DNA from: Bacteroidetes bacterium UBA6491
GTDB lineage: Bacteria; Bacteroidota; Bacteroidia; NS11-12g; UBA9320
Reading direction: 5' to 3'
Length of the DNA: 25,653 nucleotides
Assembly (NCBI GenBank): GCA_002436505.1
Contig: DJML01000117.1
Coordinates: 1-25,653 of the forward strand
This document shows positions 15,018-23,250 of the stretch, piece by piece. The notes below the pieces were generated by a model that was given only the letters and a program-made list of their open reading frames with translations, had not been told where the DNA came from and did not search any database. Every line of letters begins with the position of its first letter. Position 1 is the stretch's first letter. The translations under genes were made by a program, and so were the position numbers.

Positions 15018-16205
15018 ATGATCAGTGTCACAGAAGCAGAAAAATTGATAATGGGCCGCCCCATCGTTCCGGTGCATGTTTCCGTTCCTTTTTCCGAAAG
15101 TCTGGGCATGGTTTTAGCCGAACCGGTATATGCTGACAGAGATTTTCCTCCATACACCCGTGTTGCAATGGATGGATTTGCGATCGCCTTTGAAGATCTT
15201 GGATCCGGGAACAGGACCTTTAAAATTGAAGGGGTGCAGGCTGCCGGAGAACCCGGCAAAAAGCTGAGGGCAAAACATGGAGCATTGGAAGTAATGACCG
15301 GTGCAGTGCTTCCTGAAGGCACTGACACTGTTATTCGCTATGAGGACTGCACCGTTGAAAATGGTTCTGTGACCATTAACGAGGCAAAGGTCAGGCAAGG
15401 CCAGAATGCCCATCTGAAAGGCATGGACCGGAAAAAAGGGGATGTGATCATAAAAGCAGGAACGCTGATCACCTCTGCTGATATCCCTGTTCTTGCAACA
15501 GTTGGCAAGTTAAATGTAAAGGTGACCACACTTCCTGAAGTTGCCATTGTTTCATCGGGAGATGAGCTGATCCCGATCACAGATATCCCGGAACCGCATC
15601 AGATCAGAAGGTCAAATTCATACAACATTAAAGCATTGCTCGACAGGATCAAGGTCTCTTCAGCCATTTATCATATCCCTGATAAAAAGGACATCATCGA
15701 ACAGAGATTGCAGGACGTCTTCAAAAGACACCATATTGTTATTCTTAGCGGAGGAGTATCCATGGGCAAATTCGACTTTATTCCTGAAGCGTTGGAAAAT
15801 CTTGGCGTTGATAAGAAATTCCATAAGGTGGAACAACGCCCGGGAAAACCATTTTGGTTTGGATACAATAAGGAAACCACAGTTTTTGCCTTGCCCGGCA
15901 ATCCGGTCTCCTCATTTATCTGCTCCCTTAGGTATTTTATGCCCTGGGTGTATCTATCCATCGGGCGTCACATAACCATAGAAATGGCTATCCTTGACGA
16001 GGATTTCAGTTTTAAACCTGAACTCACCTATTTCCTGCAGGTAAAAATAGACAACAGATCCGGTCAGTTATTTGCAATACCCTCGCCTGGGCACGGATCC
16101 GGAGATCTTGCAAATCTTGTTGATGTAAATGGATTCATGGAACTGCCGGCAGCATCTTCTGATTTTAAGAAAGGGGAGTCATACAGGGTATGGCGATTCA
16201 GGTAA
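15018..16205 (+). CDS. moeA: Molybdopterin molybdenumtransferase MoeA
   Basis: MoeA (395 residues) inserts molybdate into adenylated molybdopterin, the last common step of molybdenum cofactor synthesis, in the cytoplasm. The family motifs are all present: V-A-M-D-G-F-A at 49-55 with Asp52, M-T-G-A-V-L-P-E-G-T-D at 93-103, S-S-G-D-E-L at 179-184, S-G-G-V-S-M-G-K-F-D at 244-253 with Asp253, E-Q-R-P-G-K-P at 272-278, and A-L-P-G-N-P-V-S at 291-298. The length is standard. ATG 15018 is chosen because M-I-S-V-T-E-A is the normal MoeA start; an upstream ATG at 14949 would overlap the divergent gene and add an unrelated leader. No other cofactor-synthesis gene or molybdoenzyme lies in the window. 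A -7-like box 4 bp before ATG suggests a leaderless transcript. Confidence 0.95.
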   Translation: MISVTEAEKLIMGRPIVPVHVSVPFSESLGMVLAEPVYADRDFPPYTRVAMDGFAIAFEDLGSGNRTFKIEGVQAAGEPGKKLRAKHGALEVMTGAVLPEGTDTVIRYEDCTVENGSVTINEAKVRQGQNAHLKGMDRKKGDVIIKAGTLITSADIPVLATVGKLNVKVTTLPEVAIVSSGDELIPITDIPEPHQIRRSNSYNIKALLDRIKVSSAIYHIPDKKDIIEQRLQDVFKRHHIVILSGGVSMGKFDFIPEALENLGVDKKFHKVEQRPGKPFWFGYNKETTVFALPGNPVSSFICSLRYFMPWVYLSIGRHITIEMAILDEDFSFKPELTYFLQVKIDNRSGQLFAIPSPGHGSGDLANLVDVNGFMELPAASSDFKKGESYRVWRFR

Positions 16206-16356
16206 AAACGGCCCTTCTTTTATCGTTAAATTAGCTTCGTCAATACCGCTTGTTGCCGAAATCACAACATTAAATTATTCATACAGCTCATTAGTCAACG
16301 GGCACTATGTCCGGTGCAATTGATGTTCGATCTTTACTTGACAAATCATAAATCTT
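16206..16356. other. Intergenic region between moeA and the TonB-domain gene
   Basis: This 151-bp stretch has no supportable gene. Only a weak 5-bp inverted repeat (TGTTG/CAACA near 16250-16268) and AT-rich sequence before the next ATG are seen. A short frame that crosses from moeA into it has no recognisable protein features. Confidence 0.4.
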
Positions 16357-17028
16357 ATGAAAAAGACCGATCATCTCCGCTTAAATTTTTTACTGACAGG
16401 GTTTTCAATATCGTGCCTCCTGGTTTTAGGAGCATTCAGGATCACCTCCTACGTGTCCGTAAATAATGATGTAATATATTATACAGCAGACAATGAGGAT
16501 TATATCCCCATTTACAGCCACATCATCGAAATCCCTAAGGCCGATGAACATGTCGCTGAAAAAACCAAAATAATGAAGATCGACTTCCCTACCACGACCT
16601 TTACGATCGTAAGAAATAACGTGGTGCTACGATCGCACAAAATAAATGTACCTGCTCTTCCTCAGAAACCGATACAAACTCTGCCTGTACTGCCAAAACC
16701 AGTTGATGATAAGGTGTACACGTACTATGAGAAGAAGGCCAGCTTTCCTGGAGGCGAAGAAGAACTCAAAAGGTTCATAGAAAGGAATATCCGCTTCCCT
16801 GAACTTGCCAAAGAATCAGGACGGGAAGGAATAGTGCGCGTCAGGTTTGTTGTTGAGAAAGACGGCTCAATTTCTAATATTGAGGTCATTAAAGATGAAA
16901 TTGGCTACGGGGCTGATCATGAATCCATACGTGTGATCAGCAGTATGCCCAGATGGACTCCGGCAACGATTAACGGAAGATATGTCCGCACAATGCATAT
17001 CCAGCCTATCATTTTCCAGATCTACTGA
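16357..17028 (+). CDS. TonB C-terminal domain protein (energy transducer TonB family)
   Basis: A 223-residue protein anchored by one N-terminal transmembrane segment (about 11-29) with the rest in the periplasm. The C-terminal domain (about 130-223) fits the TonB_C fold as seen in Bacteroidota: F-P-G-G-E-E-E-L at 130-137, N-I-R-F-P-E-L-A at 144-151, G-x-V-x-V-x-F-V-V at 158-166, D-G-S-I-S-N at 169-174, and M-P-R-W-T-P-A at 197-203. The middle (95-120) is rich in Pro, a short version of the Pro spacer of TonB. It could link an inner-membrane ExbB/ExbD motor to an outer-membrane receptor, but this domain also occurs in other membrane proteins. No receptor gene lies beside it; an exbBD set starts about 6.2 kb downstream. 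No strong ribosome site is seen. Confidence 0.85.
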   Translation: MKKTDHLRLNFLLTGFSISCLLVLGAFRITSYVSVNNDVIYYTADNEDYIPIYSHIIEIPKADEHVAEKTKIMKIDFPTTTFTIVRNNVVLRSHKINVPALPQKPIQTLPVLPKPVDDKVYTYYEKKASFPGGEEELKRFIERNIRFPELAKESGREGIVRVRFVVEKDGSISNIEVIKDEIGYGADHESIRVISSMPRWTPATINGRYVRTMHIQPIIFQIY

Positions 17029-17089
17029 CCGTTCGTTAAATAGAATCCACCTGTGATAAATTGAAAGTTTCTACATTGAAATATTCTTA

Positions 17090-17097
17090 TTCCTTTG
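17090..17097 (+). promoter_or_regulatory. -7-like promoter box (TTCCTTTG) before the Asp-rich T9SS cargo gene
   Basis: TTCCTTTG matches TAnnTTTG at five of six fixed positions and ends 8 bp before the chosen ATG at 17106. A TTTC about 18 bp upstream could be a weak -33 element. Confidence 0.3.
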
Positions 17098-17105
17098 AAC
17101 ATAAT

Positions 17106-17789
17106 ATGAAACGCAAATTAAAATGGCTAATTCTTCTCCTCATTCTCGTAGTGGGTGGATCAAGTGCATTCGCATCTTCAGCCTATGGATCTGCAGATCA
17201 TAGAAATTTCACTAACTGTCTTACACCCGGCCATGGGGATGAAGACGACAAAAAAGATGGGAACAAGGGCATCGGTACCGATTCTGACACTTCAGACGAC
17301 GATAAGCTTAATTCAGACGACACACTTATCTATGATGATCTGATCATACTTGACCTGGACGACACGCTTGTTTATGATGATTTTGATTCTCCTGTTAAGA
17401 ATCAGGATTCAGGAAGGCAGTTTAAAAACATAAATGAGAACAATGGTCTGTATGGATCAAGACCAAATGCCAGTAAATCAGAATATGCTCTACCCGTACC
17501 GATGTCAGAAGATAATGGCGAACAAAATTCTCAGAGGAACGGGGACGAAGGAATTCATCCGTCTGTAAATATTTATCCGAACCCGGCAATTTCCGGACAG
17601 GATATTATCCTACAGCTTGAAAACTTTAATACCGGGCAAATTCGTGTTATCGATCTTACAGGAAAGACTGTGATCTCTAAAGAAATAAATGGGGCAGAAG
17701 CCGGTATTTCAGGCCTGCATTCCGGTACTTACCTAATAATGGTGTACAACGCAAGTGCTGTTGAGACCATAAGGGTGATCGTGCAATAA
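17106..17789 (+). CDS. Asp-rich secreted protein with T9SS C-terminal sorting domain
   Basis: A 227-residue protein sent out by the general and then the type IX secretion system. Residues 1-24 are a signal peptide. Residues 44-95 are strongly acidic (E-D-D-K-K-D-G, D-S-D-T-S-D-D-D), with a near-duplicated unit D-D-T-L-I-Y-D-D-L at 71-79 and D-D-T-L-V-Y-D-D-F at 85-93. Residues 100-150 are a low-complexity Asn/Ser/Gly linker. Residues 154-227 are a T9SS type A sorting domain: V-N-I-Y-P-N-P at 154-160, I-R-V-I-D-L-T-G-K at 179-187, G-L-H-S-G-T-Y-L at 203-210, ending I-R-V-I-V-Q. Apart from signals there is no known catalytic domain; the acidic part could bind calcium or other cations. ATG 17106 is chosen because it places the signal peptide at the N-terminus. 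The function is unknown. Confidence 0.82.
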   Translation: MKRKLKWLILLLILVVGGSSAFASSAYGSADHRNFTNCLTPGHGDEDDKKDGNKGIGTDSDTSDDDKLNSDDTLIYDDLIILDLDDTLVYDDFDSPVKNQDSGRQFKNINENNGLYGSRPNASKSEYALPVPMSEDNGEQNSQRNGDEGIHPSVNIYPNPAISGQDIILQLENFNTGQIRVIDLTGKTVISKEINGAEAGISGLHSGTYLIMVYNASAVETIRVIVQ

Positions 17790-17790
17790 A

Positions 17791-17814
17791 GATTTATTTT
17801 CCGATTTATTTTCC
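17791..17814 (+). repeat. Perfect 12-bp tandem repeat upstream of the LytTR regulator
   Basis: GATTTATTTTCC occurs twice in direct succession (17791-17802 and 17803-17814), just after the stop of the T9SS cargo gene. The second copy runs into a palindrome (separate entry). Together they could be an operator of the regulator that begins 54 bp later, or a chance AT-rich duplication. Confidence 0.5.
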
Positions 17815-17822
17815 CGGAAAAT
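17808..17822. promoter_or_regulatory. Palindrome ATTTTCC-C-GGAAAAT, candidate operator
   Basis: Seven-base arms are perfect reverse complements around a single C. The loop is too short for a stable RNA hairpin, so a dimeric protein site is the likelier reading. It lies 45 bp before the ATG of the LytTR regulator. Further down, GATATC occurs at 17832-17837 and 17843-17848. Confidence 0.35.
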
Positions 17823-17867
17823 GTGCGGTATGATATCCGTTTGATATCTTAGCCGGAAAGATTCATC

Positions 17868-18614
17868 ATGTTAAAAGCCATAATCATAGACGATGAAGCA
17901 AAGAGCAGGGATGTTCTCGAATCTCTGGTCTCAAAGTTTGTAGATGGGGTTTCTATCGTTGCTACTGCTGATTCTGTTACCACAGGAATAAACGCAATTA
18001 ACAAACATGAACCGGATATTGTATTCCTGGATATTGAAATGCCGCGAAGGGATGGTTTCGAGCTTCTTTCAGCTTTCGACCCCGTAACCTTTGAGGTGGT
18101 CTTCATTACAGCTCATGAGCAGTATGCACACAAGGCATTCCGTACATCGGCCATCGATTATCTCTTAAAACCTGTCGATATTAACCTGCTGAAAGAATCT
18201 CTGGAGAGAGTTAAAGAGAAGCGGTCAAAAGAAAAGGTAAATAAGAACATTCAGGTGTTTCTTAACAATCTCAAAGCTAAACAGGAAAACCAGCAAATTG
18301 CGCTTGCAACATCGGACGGACTTATATTCGTTAAGATCGACAGCATCATCTACCTCAGAGGAGATGGTGCCTATACATATTTCTTCCTTAAGACCGGTAA
18401 AAGAATAACGGTATCCAAGAACTTAAAGGAATATGAGGAACTCTTAAAAGATTATGATTTTTACAGGGTTCATAAATCTTACCTGATCCATATGCATGAA
18501 ATGCAGAAATATGTGCGCGGAGATGGTGGATATGTTGTTATGTCGAACGGTGATTCCGTTGATGTTTCTAAGAGACGTAAAGAAGGATTCCTGGCTGCTC
18601 TCTCAAAACTATAA
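17868..18614 (+). CDS. LytTR family response regulator
   Basis: A 248-residue response regulator that binds DNA when phosphorylated by the sensor kinase encoded next. The receiver domain (about 1-120) has the acidic pair D-D-E at 8-10, the phospho-acceptor Asp55 in V-F-L-D-I-E-M-P, the Thr of F-I-T-A-H-E, and the Lys of Y-L-L-K-P-V-D. A short charged linker leads to a LytTR DNA-binding domain (about 140-245), with I-I-Y-L-R-G-D-G-A-Y-T near its start and Y-R-V-H-K-S-Y-L-I-H as its conserved core. The start is supported by the M-L-K-A-I-I-I-D-D-E beginning. A TATCTTAG box (17845-17852) 15 bp before the ATG differs from TAnnTTTG at one fixed base. Only 2 bp separate it from the kinase gene, so the two are co-transcribed. 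The targets are unknown; autoregulation through the palindrome upstream is possible. Confidence 0.93.
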   Translation: MLKAIIIDDEAKSRDVLESLVSKFVDGVSIVATADSVTTGINAINKHEPDIVFLDIEMPRRDGFELLSAFDPVTFEVVFITAHEQYAHKAFRTSAIDYLLKPVDINLLKESLERVKEKRSKEKVNKNIQVFLNNLKAKQENQQIALATSDGLIFVKIDSIIYLRGDGAYTYFFLKTGKRITVSKNLKEYEELLKDYDFYRVHKSYLIHMHEMQKYVRGDGGYVVMSNGDSVDVSKRRKEGFLAALSKL

Positions 18615-18616
18615 CC

Positions 18617-21600
18617 ATGCGCCGTGCGATTCTATTAGTAATCTTTGGTCTTTGTTCACTTTGGTCTGGTGCACAGGTGGACGATATTATCCTTTTTCAT
18701 AATTTCACCAATGAAGACGGACTTTCACAAAGTACCATCCGTGGATTTGCACAGGACGAAAAAGGCTTCATGTGGATAGCAACGGCAGAGGGCCTGCATC
18801 GGTATGACGGTTATTCCTTTAAAGTGTTCAAACACGATACCCGTGATTCGAATTCAATCACCGACAACAACCTTACAGCGATAAATATTGACATGGAAGG
18901 CCTGATCTGGTTAGGTACTGACGGGGGAAACCTTGATGTGTTCAACAGCGAGGATCTGACCTTTAAACACATTTCAATTCCTGGCCTCAAAAGCAATGTC
19001 AAAGGATACTCCATCACAACCATTTTCCATCACCCCAATGGTTACTCTTTAGTTGGCCTGGACGGAGGCGGAATGGTCAAAATCGACAGGAAGACAATGA
19101 GGTCGAAGAGATTCTTGAGGGAAGAGACCGATTTGCCAAATAATTACATCAATTGTTTTGTTGAGCGGAGAAATGGCGACGGTATTTATGTAGGCACCCA
19201 ACAGGGTCTTGCGATCTTCTATCCCGAAAAAGAGTCATTTGATGTGTTGGAGGAACTTGCTCTTTTTGCCAATCAGAACATAACAGGCATTTTTCAAGGA
19301 ATTACCCGGAACTATTTCACAACCCGGGGGCAAGGGTTGCAAATATGGGACACAGAAACGAATGAGATCGTTCAGATGCCTGGTCCGAAGATCAGGGGAG
19401 TTAAATTTCAGACTTTTATATTCATGGATAGAGACGGCTTCCTGTGGATCGGTACAGATGGAGGTGGAGTTATGAAATTCAGTGGCGATGAATTTGTTAC
19501 CTACAGAAATGAGCCTTACATACCAACCAGTCTAATTGGCGACAATGTCGACTGTGGATACATGGACAGGGAAGGTAATCTGTGGTTTGGCCTGAGAAAT
19601 GGTATTAGCAGATACGATAAAAGCCTTAAAGTATTTAACCTTGTTCGTGACTTCCAACATGACAACACCCCTACCAACCACAATGTATATTGCATTTATG
19701 AGGACCGCCAGGAAAACATATGGTTAGGAACCCTATCCGGAGGATTGTCAAGGTTTAACAAGAAGACAAGGGAGTTAAAGGTCTTTCCGATCATAAAGAC
19801 CAAAGATGTTGAGACCAAAGCGGTACGGTCAATCTATCAGGATCGCAAAGGCAAATTATGGATCGGCACAAGGGACGAAGGCCTGTTCTCTTTCGATCCT
19901 GAAACAGAAGAATTCACACATTATCCTTCAGATCAAAAGATCAAGTATAATTCCATCCGTCATATTCTTGAGGATCAGGAAGGTAACCTGTGGTTGGCAA
20001 CGCACTGGGGGCTTACGCTATTTGATCGCAACACCGGAACGTTCTCTGCTTTTCGGTCAGAATACCTTGATAATAATCCTATATACCAGATCTACGAAGA
20101 TGTCAAAAGAAACGAATTGATTCTTGTAACATTTCGTTCAGGATTGCACATCTATCACAAAGACAACAATGCTTTTACGGTTATTAGTCACTCCAGGGAT
20201 TCAAGTTCTCCCAGCGTTAACGCCCTCATGTGTATCGAATCGATTGGCAATGACTCATTTCTGATCGGGTCGTATGGGGGAGGCTTAATATTTTTTGATC
20301 GCAAGGCGCTAACATTCAACTCTATAACAACCGAAGACGGTCTGCCTAACAATGTCATCTACGGTTTACTACGGAACGGGTCCGACGAGTACTGGGTAAG
20401 CACAAACCATGGTTTAAGCCGTGTCAACCTTCGCACGATGAAATTCAAGAACTTCAACCTCAGTCATTATCTGCAGGGCCTTGAATTCAATGAAGGGGCA
20501 TATTGTAAAGCCAGGGATGGCACTTTTTATTTCGGAGGACAGAACGGATTCAACTTCTTTGACCCAAATAATCTTGGCCTGAACCTCAAACCTCCTCCTG
20601 TTGTTCTTACGGCTTTCCGGATCATGGACAAGGAAGTTTCCTTTGACAAAAATATTCTGTTTGTCAACGAAATTGAAGTATCCTACAGGGAGAACCTTAT
20701 CAGTTTTGAATATTCGGCACTGAATTTCACAAACAGCAGTGAGAATCAGTATGCGTATATGATGGAAGGATACGATAACGATTGGATATATGCCGGAAAA
20801 AGACGCTCAGCTTATTACACGAAACTTGCTCCGGGCACCTATACTTTCAGGGTAAAAGCCTCAAACAACAATGGCATATGGAATGAAGAAGGCACTTCTG
20901 TAAAAGTCATCATTAAACCGCCCTACTACCTTACGTGGTGGTTTATTGCACTCGTTAGTATCGTTGCCGTTTTACTCGTTATTTTGCTTTTCAGGTTCAG
21001 GACCAAAAATATTGCAAGAAGGTACGAGCACAAACTCACTGATATGGAGCTACGTGCATTAAGAAGTCAGATGAATCCTCATTTTATCTTTAATTCACTG
21101 AACAGCATACAGTATTTTGTGCTCAATAAAGAACCAGAAGACGCCTATAATTATCTAGCTAAATTCTCCAGTCTTATGCGAATGATCCTTCAGAATTCAG
21201 GACTGAAGTACATCTCTCTGCAATCCGAGAAGGATTGGCTACAAACTTATCTTGAGCTGGAAAAGATGAGAATGGACAACGAATTTGAATTCAGTATCAA
21301 CATTGAGGATAGCATTAATCCTGATCAGATTCAGATCCCGAGCATGATGGTGCAGCCATATGTAGAAAATGCAATTATACACGGACTGATGCACAAGGAA
21401 GGAGAAAGACGGCTCTCTGTCGATTTCAAGAAAACCGGCAATGCTTTGGTTTGCATTGTTGAAGATAACGGAATTGGCCGTCAGGAATCCATTAAGATCA
21501 ACTTGAAGAAAAGCGTAAAGCATAAATCACATGGAATGAAACTCACTAAAGATCGCCTGGAGATCATTTCACGTGATAAAAAACAAAAACCTGACCTGCA

Positions 21601-21682
21601 AATAAAAGATCTTTATGATGCGGATGGCAACGCCACCGGAACCCGCGTTGTGATTACCATTCCACTCATATATGAAGAATAG
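18617..21682 (+). CDS. Two-component sensor histidine kinase with periplasmic Reg_prop propeller (LytS-type kinase)
   Basis: A 1021-residue membrane sensor. Residues 1-19 are a signal peptide (ends G-A-Q). The periplasmic part has Reg_prop blades marked by repeated G-x-x-W-I-G-T and similar units (for example F-L-W-I-G-T-D-G-G-G-V), filling about 20-660, then a Y_Y_Y domain (about 690-765, with Y-x-Y-M-M-E-G-Y-D-N-D-W). One transmembrane helix lies at 774-794. The cytoplasmic part is a His_kinase (LytS/YehU) domain with L-R-S-Q-M-N-P-H-F-I-F-N-S-L, phospho-acceptor His822, followed by an ATPase domain with N-box Q-P-Y-V-E-N-A-I-I-H-G and G-box E-D-N-G-I-G. There is no receiver or AraC domain, so it differs from the hybrid sensors of glycan-use loci and works through the LytTR regulator 2 bp upstream. 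The ligand is unknown. Confidence 0.94.
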   Translation: MRRAILLVIFGLCSLWSGAQVDDIILFHNFTNEDGLSQSTIRGFAQDEKGFMWIATAEGLHRYDGYSFKVFKHDTRDSNSITDNNLTAINIDMEGLIWLGTDGGNLDVFNSEDLTFKHISIPGLKSNVKGYSITTIFHHPNGYSLVGLDGGGMVKIDRKTMRSKRFLREETDLPNNYINCFVERRNGDGIYVGTQQGLAIFYPEKESFDVLEELALFANQNITGIFQGITRNYFTTRGQGLQIWDTETNEIVQMPGPKIRGVKFQTFIFMDRDGFLWIGTDGGGVMKFSGDEFVTYRNEPYIPTSLIGDNVDCGYMDREGNLWFGLRNGISRYDKSLKVFNLVRDFQHDNTPTNHNVYCIYEDRQENIWLGTLSGGLSRFNKKTRELKVFPIIKTKDVETKAVRSIYQDRKGKLWIGTRDEGLFSFDPETEEFTHYPSDQKIKYNSIRHILEDQEGNLWLATHWGLTLFDRNTGTFSAFRSEYLDNNPIYQIYEDVKRNELILVTFRSGLHIYHKDNNAFTVISHSRDSSSPSVNALMCIESIGNDSFLIGSYGGGLIFFDRKALTFNSITTEDGLPNNVIYGLLRNGSDEYWVSTNHGLSRVNLRTMKFKNFNLSHYLQGLEFNEGAYCKARDGTFYFGGQNGFNFFDPNNLGLNLKPPPVVLTAFRIMDKEVSFDKNILFVNEIEVSYRENLISFEYSALNFTNSSENQYAYMMEGYDNDWIYAGKRRSAYYTKLAPGTYTFRVKASNNNGIWNEEGTSVKVIIKPPYYLTWWFIALVSIVAVLLVILLFRFRTKNIARRYEHKLTDMELRALRSQMNPHFIFNSLNSIQYFVLNKEPEDAYNYLAKFSSLMRMILQNSGLKYISLQSEKDWLQTYLELEKMRMDNEFEFSINIEDSINPDQIQIPSMMVQPYVENAIIHGLMHKEGERRLSVDFKKTGNALVCIVEDNGIGRQESIKINLKKSVKHKSHGMKLTKDRLEIISRDKKQKPDLQIKDLYDADGNATGTRVVITIPLIYEE

Positions 21683-21699
21683 CCTTATTGTCCTTTCGC

Positions 21700-23058
21700 T
21701 TACCCGAACAGCAAAGTGAACACCTCATCGATCTTCCCTACCTGAACAATTTTCAATCCTTTGTGCGAACCTGACAACTGGTTGAATTTAGAAATGATGA
21801 TCTGACTGAATCCAAGTCTCTTTGCTTCCGCGATTCTCTGGTCCATTCTGCTTACTGCCCGTATCTCCCCTGAAAGACCAATTTCCCCTACCAGGCAAAT
21901 GTCCGGGTTAACAGGTATGTTCTCATAAGAAGAAAGCACCGCACAAGCCAGACTGAGATCTGCCCCAGGATCATCTATTTTTAACCCTCCCGCGATATTC
22001 ACAAACACATCCGTTGCACTTAATCTGAAACCACATCTTTTCTCGAGCACAGCAAGCAACATATTTAACCTTCGGAGGTCAAATCCGTTCGCATTTCGCT
22101 GAGGCGTTCCGTATGCAGCGGTGCTTACCAGTGCCTGTGTTTCGACAAGCAGTGGTCGCACCCCTTCCAGAACAGCGCAGATCGTGACTCCTGATAAAGT
22201 TTCATCCCTTTGTGAGATCAATATCTCGGACGGGTTACTCACTTCCCGCAGACCGGACCCGATCATTTCGTAAATGCCAAGTTCGGAAGCAGATCCAAAC
22301 CGATTCTTAATACCTCTCAGTATCCTGTAGGTATGATGGCGGTCCCCTTCGAACTGAAGCACTGTGTCAACCATGTGCTCTAGTACCTTTGGTCCTGCGA
22401 TCTGGCCCTCCTTGGTAATATGGCCGATAAGGAACACCGGCGTATTCGATTCTTTTGCAAATCTTAAAAGTTCACTTGTGCATTCCCTGACCTGTGAAAT
22501 GCTGCCGGGTGCGGAATCCAGAAGCTTGCTCTGCAATGTCTGGATTGAATCAATGATCACCAGCTCAGGTTTAAGGCCCTTGATCTGGGCAAAGACTTTG
22601 TCAAGCTCCGTTACCGGAAGAACAAAACAGTTCTCATTGACAATTCCGATCCTTTCTGCACGCATCTTGATCTGGTTCTCGCTCTCTTCTCCTGACACGT
22701 AAAGAACCCTCCGTTTAGTCTTTAAAGCTGTTTGCAACATCAATGTTGATTTGCCTATCCCCGGCTCTCCTCCTAACAGGATAAGCGATCCCTTGACAAT
22801 CCCACCGCCAAGTACCCTGTTCAATTCAGTACCGGGAGCAGGTATACGCTCTTCTTTAACAGGTTCAGACGTAAGAATATTAACGGGGATGACCTTCCCG
22901 GCAGGTGCATCGCTCACCCACGCAGGTGCCACGCTGCCCTTATCGATCACCTCTTCAACATAGGTGTTCCAGTTCCCACACGATGGGCACCTCCCTATCC
23001 ATTTGCCCGAAGCTGCGCCGCACTCCTGACAGATATACTGTTTCCTTGGTTTTGCCAT
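21700..23058 (-). CDS. radA: DNA repair protein RadA
   Basis: RadA (Sms), 452 residues, is a RecA-like DnaB-type helicase that helps process recombination intermediates. The zinc finger is at the N-terminus (Cys10, Cys13, Cys25, Cys28, C-Q-E-C-G and C-P-S-C-G). Walker A is G-E-P-G-I-G-K-S at 97-104, Walker B is around L-V-I-I-D-S at 166-171, and the RadA-specific K-N-R-F-G is at 251-255. The C-terminal Lon-like domain contains D-V-F-V-N-I-A-G-G and V-G-E-I-G-L-S-G-E-I-R. The length is normal and all key residues are present. It converges with the sensor kinase gene with a 17-bp gap and diverges from the exb operon over 192 bp. No TAnnTTTG box is seen before its start. Confidence 0.97.
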   Translation of the reverse strand: MAKPRKQYICQECGAASGKWIGRCPSCGNWNTYVEEVIDKGSVAPAWVSDAPAGKVIPVNILTSEPVKEERIPAPGTELNRVLGGGIVKGSLILLGGEPGIGKSTLMLQTALKTKRRVLYVSGEESENQIKMRAERIGIVNENCFVLPVTELDKVFAQIKGLKPELVIIDSIQTLQSKLLDSAPGSISQVRECTSELLRFAKESNTPVFLIGHITKEGQIAGPKVLEHMVDTVLQFEGDRHHTYRILRGIKNRFGSASELGIYEMIGSGLREVSNPSEILISQRDETLSGVTICAVLEGVRPLLVETQALVSTAAYGTPQRNANGFDLRRLNMLLAVLEKRCGFRLSATDVFVNIAGGLKIDDPGADLSLACAVLSSYENIPVNPDICLVGEIGLSGEIRAVSRMDQRIAEAKRLGFSQIIISKFNQLSGSHKGLKIVQVGKIDEVFTLLFG

Positions 23059-23187
23059 TCCGCTTGTAAAATTGAACTAACATTTGGTAAAATGAAAGGG
23101 AACTAAGAACAATATTCTGCACATATTGCCCGATGTTATCAATGTAGAGGGGCTATAAAAGGCACCTTAACATAACTTTAATATAAT

Positions 23188-23216
23188 TTTGTATCCGTTT
23201 ATTTTTTCTATTTTTG
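23188..23216 (+). promoter_or_regulatory. Promoter of the exb operon (TTTG ... TATTTTTG)
   Basis: TATTTTTG at 23209-23216 is a full match to TAnnTTTG. A TTTG at 23188-23191 lies 17 bp before it, close to the usual -33/-7 spacing of Bacteroidota promoters. The exbB ATG is 34 bp after the box, leaving room for a short leader that has AAGAAAG just before the ATG, a weak ribosome site. Confidence 0.6.
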
Positions 23217-23250
23217 CCCAAACTCTAGCGATTACACAAATAAGAAAGTA

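Noticed and set aside
17346..17384. I-I-L-D-L-D-D-T-L-V-Y looks like motif I of HAD phosphatases (DxDxT).
   Set aside because: It is one unit of an internal Asp-rich duplication in a secreted protein; none of the other HAD motifs (Ser/Thr, Lys, acidic pair) or a Rossmann-type fold follow.
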